From contig PSPT01000016.1 in assembly GCA_004195635.1 (NCBI GenBank), positions 1 to 37,343 of the forward strand: a stretch of 37,343 nucleotides of DNA, given 5' to 3'. Source of the DNA: Methanobacteriota archaeon. Lineage in GTDB: Archaea > Thermoplasmatota > Poseidoniia > Poseidoniales > Poseidoniaceae. Shown here piece by piece: positions 17,463-28,100 of this stretch; position 1 is the stretch's first letter, and every line of letters begins with the position of its first letter. A program made the position numbers and the translations under genes. The notes under the pieces are model-generated. The model was given only the letters and a program-made list of their open reading frames with translations. It did not search any database and was not told the origin of the DNA.

Positions 17463-17475
17463 AGTTGATTCAACT
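17463..17475 (+). terminator. Possible terminator after the SDR gene
   Basis: AGTTGA and TCAACT form a perfect six-base inverted repeat around a single T, followed by CTCTTTCTTT. A second hairpin with arms TGCACC (17505-17510) and GGTGCA (17524-17529) lies between the convergent SDR and desulfurase-like genes. Either could end transcription; archaeal termination depends mainly on the T-rich stretch. Confidence 0.35.
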
Positions 17476-17560
17476 CTTTCTTTGCCTTCGCACCCTTGCC
17501 AATCTGCACCATCTCGGTGAATCGGTGCAAACAGTAGCGAAGTGCCTAATGACGAGGGTT

Positions 17561-18682
17561 TTAGGCAGTGATTTTACCGATTGCGTCCGAGATCACATCA
17601 CAAGCAAGTGAAATTTCTTCCAATTCATATCCGTGTGTTAGGCTAATACGAATTGTTTGAATGGCATCATTTTCAGATATCCCCATCGCACTTAATACAT
17701 GAGAAGGGCCACCTGTGGAGGCGGTACAGCCTGAACTTGGAGATAGGAGGACCCCTGCTAAACCACATTCCAAAACCAAAGCATCAGCACCGACTGGTAA
17801 TCTAATACTGATAATCCCGGGGGCGCAATATTTGGGCTTTATTGTCCACTGTAAACTCAACAACTTTTCGCTAATTATTCTCTCTACTTCCGTATTTACT
17901 TCACTTGGTAATTCAATTATTCCACCATATGCAGCACCCATCCCTGCCGCCAAAGCGGTTGAAAGATTACCTGGCCTCATGCCGCCTTCTTCTGCACCTC
18001 CATGCAAAATAGAGTTGATACGTATGTTATCCTTCAATAATAATGCGCCAATTCCAGAGGGGCCGCCGGCGCATTGTGAATCAATGGAAAGAGAATCTAA
18101 ACCCAGCCAATCCAAGTTAAAATGAAGGCGGTTGACCGCAGCCCTTGCAGAGGAATGAATATGGGCATGTGGCGATTTTTCCCGCACTAGTTCAACTACT
18201 TCAGCAACTGGCTGAATAACCCCTGTTTCCTCGTTTACCAGATGGCAACTGACGAAAGTAGTATTGACTTTGAGCATTTTGGCAAGTGCAACTAAGTCGA
18301 TAATGCCTTTTGAGTCAACAGGTACTGACTCAACGGACCAACCCTGCTTTGACAAAGATTTTGCGGCCTGAATTACCGAGAGGGGGTCGGCTTGGCAAAC
18401 GAGGATATGCTTGCCCTTTCGCTTGCCTTTTTGAGATGCACCGATTACTGCCAAATTATCCGACTCACCGGCACCACTGGTGAAAATTACTCTAGTATTT
18501 TTTCCTCCCAATGCTGACCTAATCTGGTCTCTCCCTACTTCCACCGCCTCTGCGGCTGCCTCGCCCAAAATGTGGAGGGATGATGGGCTGGCATTCGTGC
18601 CAAGCCATTGCGACATTGCCTTGCCGGCAGCCTCGCTGAGGTTCGATACGCCGAGGGCATCGAGGTTGACTAGACTTGTCAT
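17561..18682 (-). CDS. Cysteine-desulfurase-fold protein lacking the PLP lysine (probable pseudoenzyme)
   Basis: 373 residues from ATG 18682, aligned end to end with the NifS/IscS family: N-terminal S-P-S-S-L-H, F-T-S-G-A-G-E-S-D-N-L-A near 67-78, H-G-G-A-E-E-G-G-M-R-P-G-N near 227-239 and S-S-G-C-T ... P-S-H-V-L near 316-330, where Cys319 falls at the persulfide cysteine. The cofactor pocket is changed: the S-x-H-K motif reads S-I-D-S-Q-C, so the Schiff-base lysine is Cys204 and its histidine is Gln203. The His that stacks on PLP is Asp99, and the Asp of H-V-D is Ser178. The reading frame is intact and well kept, so it is not a decayed copy. True desulfurase activity is unlikely; a scaffold, regulator or sulfur-carrier role is possible. 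Confidence 0.85.
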   Translation of the reverse strand: MTSLVNLDALGVSNLSEAAGKAMSQWLGTNASPSSLHILGEAAAEAVEVGRDQIRSALGGKNTRVIFTSGAGESDNLAVIGASQKGKRKGKHILVCQADPLSVIQAAKSLSKQGWSVESVPVDSKGIIDLVALAKMLKVNTTFVSCHLVNEETGVIQPVAEVVELVREKSPHAHIHSSARAAVNRLHFNLDWLGLDSLSIDSQCAGGPSGIGALLLKDNIRINSILHGGAEEGGMRPGNLSTALAAGMGAAYGGIIELPSEVNTEVERIISEKLLSLQWTIKPKYCAPGIISIRLPVGADALVLECGLAGVLLSPSSGCTASTGGPSHVLSAMGISENDAIQTIRISLTHGYELEEISLACDVISDAIGKITA

Positions 18683-18843
18683 CAACTGTTTGCGGAATGT
18701 TATCTTTCTTGAGGGTTATTGATGTGAATGAAGTGAATTGCGTGTTGTAGTGCCTCAAATTCTTGAATATTTGGCACTAAAAAATGACTCTTTACCAAAG
18801 ATCATAATCCAAATCCCATCTCAGCACGCCTCTAAATTAATAT

Positions 18844-18928
18844 TGGTGCAGGGGATGGGATTTGAACCCACGAACTCATTGAGACCGGAGCTTAAGTCCG
18901 GCGCCTTTGACCGCTCAGCCACCCCTGC
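18844..18928 (-). tRNA. tRNA-Leu (anticodon TAA), 3' CCA encoded
   Basis: Minus-strand cloverleaf: acceptor GCAGGGG (18928-18922) pairs with CCCCTGC before discriminator A at 18847, and CCA follows at 18846-18844. The D arm contains GGCTGAGCGGT. The anticodon stem CCGGA/TCCGG encloses loop CTTAAGC with anticodon TAA. A long variable arm (TCTCAATGAGTTC) marks a class II tRNA, and the T arm is GTGGG-TTCAAAT-CCCAT. TAA with the long variable arm identifies leucine. No intron is seen. Confidence 0.96.
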
Positions 18929-18975
18929 AAGCCGCCCAAACGCACATGCTTGATGAATGTTCGGCTTAGATATTT

Positions 18976-18990
18976 TCACAAATATTGTGA
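18976..18990. other. Inverted repeat upstream of tRNA-Leu
   Basis: TCACAA (18976-18981), ATA, TTGTGA (18985-18990) form a perfect dyad about 48 bases upstream of the tRNA 5' end on its strand. Next to it, AT-rich GAAAATATCTAA on the minus strand could be the TATA element. The dyad could be a binding site or chance. Confidence 0.3.
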
Positions 18991-19182
18991 TTCCTCGCGG
19001 TTGAGCACTTGTGAAAGGAATTACAAAGGCTGGAATCGGACCCGGATTTTTTGTCCAAATCATCTCTTTTGTCAGCACTTTTGCGAGAAAAAATTGCCTT
19101 CATTATTGACGCATAGCACTTCCTAAAGGGGCAAACCGTTTAACACCCCGGCGGCAGGGTCAAGGTGAGGCCGGTGGTAACC

Positions 19183-22077
19183 ATGTCGCAACACAGCAGC
19201 AATTTCAAAAGAATTACTCTGTCGGTAATGCTCATCACATTGATGTTGCTAAGTACAATGCCAGTATCAAATGACACCATATTGGAAAGTTATCCACCAT
19301 CTTCTTCAGCAAGTGAGGCAGATATGGTAGACTACGAGTTGTATGTCTCTGGACCTAATTCATCGGCAGGTGGCGACGGATTCATCACAACAGAGCGCCC
19401 GGACACCGGTGGCCAAGAAGATGCAAGTGCAATAGAAGGCATTGAATTCCGAAGCGGCGAAATGATTTCCGACATGCTAGTTAAGGGCACTAGTGTTTCT
19501 GGTAATGAAATTTGGATCTATTACTTCCTGCAATTTGTCGGCCAAGAAGGTAGTACTGCAGATGTAACTTTTGCATTAGAAGCAGGTGGAACTCAAATTG
19601 CTTCTAAGACAGTTAGTATTGACGATCCTTGCCAAAGTGGTGGTTTGGGACAAAGTTGTGCTTACCATGGAAGAGATATTGTATTTGACACAATTCCTGT
19701 TGATGGATTCACCGTTGGATCTGGAAAACAACTTGTATTGACAATCGATGGTTCGGCTACATGTGAAGGCGGTAGTGGTGGATTCCCAGGTAGTAATGAC
19801 TGTGATGTTCGCGTTGCATTTGATAATGTAGACAATGCAGATGGTTTCACCCGTATTGAAGTTCGTGCTAATGCAATGGCAAATAGCCAAGTTAGAATTC
19901 ATCGACCAGGTGGCTCATGGAATGATGCAGAAGTAGTAGAATGGGCACCAAACCACTTCCCCGAGTTCCGCGAAATGCAATTCAGCATTGATGTGCGTAA
20001 TTCCTTTGGCCGTTACGACATACAACAAGTGAAACTAGTAATGGAAAGCCCAGGAGGCACCTCATATCCCTTTGAGAAAATATTCTCCGACAATGAATTA
20101 AAACTAGACAATGACGGCCTCGTCGGCAACTTTTCATGGACCTATAACGCAGGAATAGTAAGTGGAGATTATGGACTTACTCTTGAGATTACTGACCTTC
20201 AAGGACATCTTGTCATTGTTGATCACGCAGGCATTGAGATGGTAGATGTTAGCATTTATCTCGACATGGGCCCCGACCAATCCGACTCAATTCTTGTCGC
20301 CCCCGGGATGACTTCAACTGCTGAATTTAGACTTGACCACGTTGGTTCAAATGGAATTGGCATGCAGGTTGAAATGTCACCACAACGTAGTTTTGGAGAT
20401 GATTGGGTTGTTGAGTTTGACCAACCCGCAGGATACGAATTAACAGGAGGGGGGGCTTTTGCCAGACCAATTCTTTCAATTACCGCACCTGAAGATGACC
20501 TTAGCAATGCGCCTGATGTAATCGATATCATCGCCCGGGCATATGCAGATGAAGATGGAGATGGCACCGAAGAAGAAGTTCAAGTCATTACAATTTCCCT
20601 TGATATTGAAGAAGTTGGAATCTTTGCTTACCCACGCATAAACATCTATGAGGATGAAGACCACCAAATGGAAATTGCAGATAGTGCTCGCCCAGAGGCA
20701 TATGATGAAGGCGTTTCTCACTTTGTTGATTCAGACCTAACTGGAAGGTTTTGGTTAGACTTGCAAAATGCGGGCTTTGACCAAGATACTTTCCGAATAA
20801 AAGTCAAGGATATTCCTGACCAATGGGATGTTAGTTTCTTTGACAACCTAACAAATTCGGAATTGGAAAAACAACAGGGTGCTTGGGTTACCCCTTCACT
20901 TGGCAGCCACAGTGTTGAAACTTTCATGCTGGAAGTATATCCACCTGCTGGAAGAGATGGAGAGGATTTGGGGATTTTGGAAATTGAGGTTACATCAAGT
21001 GGAGACAGTGAATTGCAATCTACCGTCCGCTTCACCCTGCACCGAACTTTTGGTGTTTATGCTGAAGTAATTTATGACCCATTTGGCGCACCTGATGGCC
21101 ACATTGGTCCCTTTGAAACAACTTGTGAAAGTATTAGCACATCATGCCAACTGGATCTGACTGTACGTATCACTGCTCAAGATGGAAATGGAAGTGCAGA
21201 AGTTTCTTCTTGGCAAATCCGCGACCCAGCATCCCTTGAGAAAAACTTAGAAGTTGAAAATGGGGCCTATTCTCGCTGGGAATGGGGAATTACTTTTTCT
21301 GGAAATGGTTCTATTGCAAACAGAGTTTCCTTAGGCCAAGGCACAAGTTCAGATATTAATTTACAGGTGTCATATACCCGAGGGTTGAAGGCAGGTAACC
21401 ATACAATGTATCTACGTATTATTGAGGAAGGTGCTGGAGCAGATGCCCGCTACTTTGACCTTCCTTTGACTTTTGAAATCGAAGTAGATATGCCTGATGA
21501 CATTCAGATTACCCAAAAAAGCGAACCTGCCGCATTCTATGCCGGAGATTCTCGTGAAATGTCTTTCAAAGTTTACAATGGAAACAATGTTGATTTGACC
21601 CTCCTCTTTGATGTTGATATTGAAGGTGACTGGGGCGCTGATATCAAAGGCAACCAAGTCCTTTCTGTACCAGCATTTAGTGAGGCTAATTTTTCACTCC
21701 TTATCCTAGCACCTGATGCACTTCGTCACGGCGATGTTTCAATGTTAACAATTGCCGCTAGGCCTCTTGATTCTGAGATTTCTTATGATGATGAATTTAC
21801 CGTTAGAAAGAAGATTAATTTGCAGGGTGAAGCGACTGGAATAGACCGTATTATGGGCGAGATTACCCAGCCGCGTGTACCGACAATTATTGCTTTTGTC
21901 GCCCTTGTATTCCTTGCAGGAATGGCCTTTAACCGACGCAATAAGGATGTTGAAATTATTGAAGAATGGATTGATGATGATGATGAATTATTTGATGATG
22001 TAAAGTCAGATTTACCTGAACCAATATTAGTGGATGATGATCTCGAATTGTTAGATGAAGATTTAGAAGACCTCTGA
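19183..22077 (+). CDS. Large secreted surface protein with C-terminal membrane anchor and acidic tail
   Basis: 964 residues from ATG 19183, with GGTGG five bases upstream; the frame is also open from GTG 19165. N terminus: Lys/Arg then a hydrophobic stretch (I-T-L-S-V-M-L-I-T-L-M-L-L) typical of a Sec signal peptide, followed by a Ser/Pro/Glu-rich region. The body is beta-rich with many Asp and Gly residues, several NEW3/CARDB-like segments, e.g. near 790-880 (F-Y-A-G-D-S-R-E-M-S-F-K-V-Y-N-G-N-N), and scattered N-x-S/T sites. One membrane helix near 899-917 (I-I-A-F-V-A-L-V-F-L-A-G-M-A-F) is followed by Arg residues and an acidic tail of about 45 residues. No catalytic motif is seen. It precedes the giant transglutaminase-like gene by about 120 bp, and the two probably act together at the cell surface. 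Confidence 0.83.
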   Translation: MSQHSSNFKRITLSVMLITLMLLSTMPVSNDTILESYPPSSSASEADMVDYELYVSGPNSSAGGDGFITTERPDTGGQEDASAIEGIEFRSGEMISDMLVKGTSVSGNEIWIYYFLQFVGQEGSTADVTFALEAGGTQIASKTVSIDDPCQSGGLGQSCAYHGRDIVFDTIPVDGFTVGSGKQLVLTIDGSATCEGGSGGFPGSNDCDVRVAFDNVDNADGFTRIEVRANAMANSQVRIHRPGGSWNDAEVVEWAPNHFPEFREMQFSIDVRNSFGRYDIQQVKLVMESPGGTSYPFEKIFSDNELKLDNDGLVGNFSWTYNAGIVSGDYGLTLEITDLQGHLVIVDHAGIEMVDVSIYLDMGPDQSDSILVAPGMTSTAEFRLDHVGSNGIGMQVEMSPQRSFGDDWVVEFDQPAGYELTGGGAFARPILSITAPEDDLSNAPDVIDIIARAYADEDGDGTEEEVQVITISLDIEEVGIFAYPRINIYEDEDHQMEIADSARPEAYDEGVSHFVDSDLTGRFWLDLQNAGFDQDTFRIKVKDIPDQWDVSFFDNLTNSELEKQQGAWVTPSLGSHSVETFMLEVYPPAGRDGEDLGILEIEVTSSGDSELQSTVRFTLHRTFGVYAEVIYDPFGAPDGHIGPFETTCESISTSCQLDLTVRITAQDGNGSAEVSSWQIRDPASLEKNLEVENGAYSRWEWGITFSGNGSIANRVSLGQGTSSDINLQVSYTRGLKAGNHTMYLRIIEEGAGADARYFDLPLTFEIEVDMPDDIQITQKSEPAAFYAGDSREMSFKVYNGNNVDLTLLFDVDIEGDWGADIKGNQVLSVPAFSEANFSLLILAPDALRHGDVSMLTIAARPLDSEISYDDEFTVRKKINLQGEATGIDRIMGEITQPRVPTIIAFVALVFLAGMAFNRRNKDVEIIEEWIDDDDELFDDVKSDLPEPILVDDDLELLDEDLEDL

Positions 22078-22118
22078 CCTTGTAACCCTATTATTACGTT
22101 TTTGGCGGCTCTGAAAAC

Positions 22119-22133
22119 CACCCCTAAGGGGTG
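22119..22133 (+). terminator. Hairpin between the two surface-protein genes
   Basis: CACCCC-TAA-GGGGTG forms a perfect six-base stem with a three-base loop, 42 bases after the first gene's stop. No T-tract follows directly, so it may instead be an mRNA processing or stability element. Confidence 0.35.
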
Positions 22134-22197
22134 AGTCGTCCGAACATTGCTCCAAGCCCATTATATGGGTTGGATTGGCGGTTAAGTTTTGATAGCC

Positions 22198-25100
22198 ATG
22201 ATAAGCCGCCCCGATTCTGTTTCCAAAATCATTCCTTTGCGCTTTCAAAGACACCGTGCATTGGGCCTTGTTTCCTTGATGATATTATCATCCTTAGCTG
22301 GAATTGAGTTCGCGTCATGGGAAGCCATTGCAATTAGTGATGCAGATGGAGATGGGCTTTCATACGGCCTTGAGTACTTGATTAACACTCAGCCTCAAAA
22401 TCCAGATAGCGATGGTGATGGGCTCCCCGATGGTTGGGAATGGATGTATGGATTGAACCCAAATGATGGATCTTCCATCGGCGGAGATGGAGCCACCGGC
22501 GACCCAGATGGCGATGGTATGACCAATTTGCAAGAATACAACTATTTGCAGCCCAATAATTGGGATATTGCTTCAACTAGCCAAGTACTTGACAATGGAG
22601 TTTGGTGGAATGGTACCGTGCCAGTACGAAACTGGAATGAAGAAAATGCAATGCAATATAGTCGGCCTGCATGTGGTGATCCAGGGACAGATGGAACTGG
22701 AAGCATTATTTTGTGTGACGAGGACCCAGTTGGAAATATTTGTACCGACGGAATTGATAATGACCGAGATGGCCAAGTTGATTCTAATGATAACGATTAT
22801 GATGGAGATGCTGACTGTTCAAGCGACGATGATGACGGCGATGGTATTGATGATGAGGATGTAGATGGCTGGGATACCGATGGCGATGGATTACCTGATG
22901 GTTGGGAAGCAGCGAATGGACTCAATGCAACATCACCTTCCAATAATGACGGATATTATGGCGACCCCGATGGAGATGGGCTAATCAATATTTATGAATA
23001 TATTAATCCTAGTTGGACCACCCAATGTTCCGGTGTTGATTGTTGGCGCCCTGGGCCAAGTACTGCGGCGATGACTGAAACAGTATCTCCTTGTGATCCA
23101 GTCAGGGGCATAGGACCAAATGGTTGTGCAACCATGACTGCGGAAGTTGATGGAATAATGAGCACTGACCCGCAAAACCCAGATACTGATGGCGATGGAT
23201 TAAATGACAGTTATGAAGCACTTACCCTCCTAACCGACCCCACCTCTAGAGATACCGATGGTGATGGTGTAGATGATGGAGTTGAGGTTTCAGGATCCTA
23301 CGGAAACCCACCTCAAGCAAGCGACCCTCGGAATAACAATACTGACGGTGATGCTTTTACAGATGGTGAAGAAGATATCAATGGAAATGGAGTCATTGAC
23401 GTCAATGAAACCGACCCAACACGCCGAGAAGATTCCGACGACTTTGATAATGACGGTATTCAAAACTGGGCAGAAAACATGAGTTGCACTCTTTGGAATG
23501 TTGCAGACACCGATGGTGGGGGAGTAAACGATGGGGATGAACGAAATACGACTCACAACACCGACCCATGCGATTCAATGATAAATTGGATTGAGACAAA
23601 TTTTACCTTCAACGGCGGCACATCCCGTTTGACTGTTGGAAATGGAAGTGGTTTTAACCCAGCAGGGGGAGTCGGATATTACAATGATTCTTCCGGAGCA
23701 CTTACCTCCTTTGCCTATTCTACGGTAGTGAATAATGTGATTTATGGAGTTAGCAACGGGCCAGCAGCAGGCACCGTCTCCGTAGAACATTCAAGTAACT
23801 CATGGTGCCATACCTCTGCTGTTGCTGATGGTTCAATTTTTACTTGGCGCGATTTCTGTGACGATGATTATGAAGATACTGATGGCGATGGTTTAGCAGA
23901 TTGGCAGGAACTTCTCGGCACATTTGGCTTCTTTTCAAATCCGTTTTTGGTCGATAGCGATTTAGATGGTGTAAGCGATTATGATGAAGTAATGAATAAT
24001 ACAGACCCCACTGAGCCATGTTGGAATAATCTCGATAGCGATGGTGATGGAATAAATGATTACTTTGAAACTTCAACTGGTTGTGATTTAGTATTCATCG
24101 GAATATTAAATGGTTCAACTGATGGATTCACAACGAATCCGCAAGCATTTGATACTGACCAAGGTGGAATCGATGACCGTCAAGAATACTTTGATGGCAC
24201 AAATCCCGAAGCAGACCCAACTGATGATCTCCACCTTATGGATACAGACGGAGATGGAATCCCAGATGAGGTTGAGAACAATACGGGCACTGATTGGAGA
24301 AATCCAGACACAGATGGTGGAGGCGTAATTGATGGTGTTGAATGCCCTCGGCCATTTTGGTTTACAAATTGTGTTGGCTCCCCAACCGATCCGCTTGACC
24401 CTACAGATGACATTACTGAAAACCAAGTTGTTTTCTGGGCTAACAATACAACTGGGCAAATAGACCTTGGTCAACCTCATTATTGGCGCCTTATTACTGG
24501 TGACAATTATACTGGCTCGGCTTACGCATCTTTACCTGCGGCTCATAGCTCAAATGAAATTTTCGTGCCTTACGCTGACTTAGTTCACTTGCCAGATTCT
24601 TCCTTTGCCAATGATTCAGTAACTTGGCAAGTCAATTTTAACAATGGAGTATTGACTGGTGCTTTCCCGATGCCCGCTCTTTCAAGTAACATCACATTCT
24701 GGTTTGACTCTGTAGTTCAAGTTTCCCGAACAAATGAGACCCACTCCTACGAAGTTATTGCTGGAGTTCTGTCAGAATATTGGTCTGTTCAATCTGAATA
24801 TTGGTATGACACCACTGCTCAAGCGAATGCTTTAGTAAATTCGAGCTCCATATACGAACTCGATTTACCTGATTACTTTACAGACATGACGACCCCTGAA
24901 TCCGAAGTATACAATATTACAAATGGTGTGATTACCGATTCAGGTGCAACAACCCCTTGGGAAAAGGCATCTGCACTTGCTGATTACCTAATCAACGGAA
25001 ATGCAACTACCGAATTCAAAATAAATTTCAATGGTTCACAAGTTCCAGATGGCGTAGATATTTCACAACATATGCTCATTCTAACTCAGGAAGGAACTTG

Positions 25101-28100
25101 TTCTGAATTCACTACTCTATACACTACAATGGCTCGGCTTGCAGGACTTCCTACTCGCAAAGTTTCTGGATACAAGGATGGTTTCTGGCAGGAAACTGGC
25201 TTTGAAATATGGAGTCAGCACTTCACCCACTGGGCTGAAGTTAACTTTGTTTCAACCCCAGGAACTGGTAGTCTTGACATGGGATGGGTTCCTTTCGAGG
25301 CCTGTCCACCTGCTGCTACAATGGAAGTTGTCAACCTAACTGCATCTCCGTTGACTTGGGATCGTGATGGTTCGTCTCAATTCAATGTCACCGGACAACT
25401 TCGCTTTGTGGATAATCAAACCATTGCTATTGGTGAAACAATTGAGGCTTTCTTGCAGCCATATGCATCTGCATCTGCACCAACTTGGGAAAATAGTTTT
25501 GGTGCCGCTTCGACCGATGCAAATGGTACGTTCACAATTACAGGAATCCCTTCTGAGGCCATGCTTCCCGGATTTGGTGTGCTTGTGTTTAGGCCTTTTG
25601 AAAACGGCTATGTAGCCGAATCCGCTATTGTTACAGCGGCAATTGTCAATGTGACAGATGATGTAAATATTTCTCACTTACTTCCCGCCGTGGTCAATAA
25701 CCCCGTGGTTGGAGCCGGTGCTACGACCACAGTAAATGGCCTAATAATGTTTGAAAATGTTCCAGAAAATGGTGTTGGCACTTTAGCCAACTTGACCATG
25801 TACCTTGAATATTCTAGTTCTATCCAAGGAACGGTAAATCTTTCGACCCAGATCTCTCCTGAAGGTTTTTGGTCCTTTGACCTCTCACTAGATTCAACTG
25901 AACCTCTTGGCAACCTTTCCTCATCAATTTGGTTCCCTGGATGGACGGACACGAGTATGGTAGTTGCAGGAAGCCCTGCTTACAACCTGCGCCCACTTGC
26001 CTTCCCACTAATGCTTAATGTTTCAGAGGCACCGAATTTGTCTGCTACACTTGAAGGGCCAGGCGCTAATAATAGCATAATTATCGTTGATGATTTATTC
26101 TATATCAATGGCTCAGCAATTAGCCGAGGACCTTCACCTGTGCCAATGGAAGGAATGCTTGAATTTTCAATCCGTCAAAATGGGACTGGTGGATTATATA
26201 ATGTAGTTCTAAATCAAAGTGTAAACGGCACCTTCAGTGTTTCGGCAAATATGTCTGCCCTTTTGGCAGTAATTCCGGCTGGATTAATGGATGTTCGCTT
26301 GCGTTTCTACCCAACTCTGCTTGAGGCCACAGATGATGCAAATATGTCTGGGTCTGCTTGGTGGCTAAAGGGATTCATACGTATTGAGTTCCAATCTAAT
26401 CCGGCTATGCGCGGCGGTCAAACATCAGTAATCCTTGACTTCTATGACCACCGTGATTCTAACATTGACCTCAACCTCACCGGAGATTTCTCTTCGAGTT
26501 TCAATGGTACTTGGTTCAACACTAGTACCAACCCTGCAGGCACTTTGAATTTGATTTGGAATACATCAGCAAGTCTTGCTGCTGGCGATTATCCATTTGA
26601 AACAATATTCAATGGTAGCGAGTATTTCGCACCGGTAACCAATTCAACGTTGATTCGTATTCAAGCAGATGTCAGTATCACTGCTGGACCCGGTGTTGAT
26701 TGGGTTCATATTGGAGATATTGGTTGGATAAATGGAAGTTTCGTCGATGCCCAACTCTTAACACCCGTCCTCAACAACAATAGCGGAATAACCGTGATAA
26801 TTCTCCATCCAACAGATGGGCCATACGAGGTTGGCAGTACCCTCCTCAACACTTCCACAGGCAACTTTAGTGTAAATTTCACCATGCCAAATATCGCAGC
26901 AGGAGTCTATACTGTAGAATTATTTGTTGATTTCCAGAATGGTGCACCCCCTGGTGGGCCCTTTTACAATTATATTGGCGAGTTCCTTCCAAGTACTCAA
27001 ATTGGTGTTGAATCGGAAGCAATTCTATCTATTGCAGATGTACCTCCGCGACTACAAATCAATGATACGGCAGATTTGATTATTCATGTCGTTGATGGTG
27101 CTGACAATTCAAATGTTTCGGGAGCGGTTATCAATTATGTCTTCGACTTTGGAAATACCAATACCAGTATTGGACAAGCAACCTCTGATCCTGACGGAAA
27201 TGCAACTCTAACTTGGCTTGCAACTGGATTTGACCCCGGAAGTTATGTCGTCCGATTCTGGATGGCGAACGACACCACTGATAGCATTTCTACCCCCGAT
27301 GCTGCACGTTACTTAGGTAATGAAACAAGTATGACGATGATTCTACAAGCACCGACTATTGTTAATATTCTCAGTATCCCTACCAATATCACTGCTGGAA
27401 TGGCATTCAATGTTTCCGGCGTAATCATGGATAATGATAATTTAAGCCGCCCACTTTCTGAAGCGGTAAATATTGACATCTATTGGGCAGATAACCCTGA
27501 GGAGAAGTTAATCAATAACCGTCCTACCACGCCTAATGGAACTTTCTCTTTCTCCGTACCGACGGACTCTAGTGGGAATGGCACAACACGGGGAAACCAC
27601 GACTTAATTATTGAAGTTGTCAACAATAGTAGCCCTTACTACATGACTGCCAATACCTCTCATTCAATGTTGATTTTCGGAGTAACTGACTTTGAGGGAA
27701 TGCAACCGCTAAATGCAGTAATCGTTAACCGTGGCGACTCTACGAATATTTCGACTATTCTCGTTGAATCTTCAGACCAATTCACCGCCCTTGACAACTT
27801 TACCGTGGCCATGAAGTTTGATGAAACTTGGATGTCTGCAGAGGAGATGACCGATGGAAATGGAAGAGTCACTTTCAACTATTCAATTCCATTTGATCAA
27901 CCGCTTGGCTTAATTAACGCAACATTCTTCTTCAACGGTAGTGTTGACCTCTTGAGTAAAAATAAGTCCTTAACCAGTATTACAGTTCGTTCACTTACCT
28001 TCATGGTAGTTGACCCAATTACTGCAAACCCAGTTGCTGGGACTTCATTCAATGTTAGTGGAAGTATCCAAAGCGATAATGGAACTGCACTGATGTCGAG

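Noticed and set aside
17417-17611. A plus-strand frame between the SDR and desulfurase-like genes
   Set aside because: It overlaps both genes and spans the candidate terminator hairpins; no ribosome binding site.
18821-19078. An 85-codon frame on the minus strand
   Set aside because: It runs through the tRNA-Leu gene and is a by-product of it.
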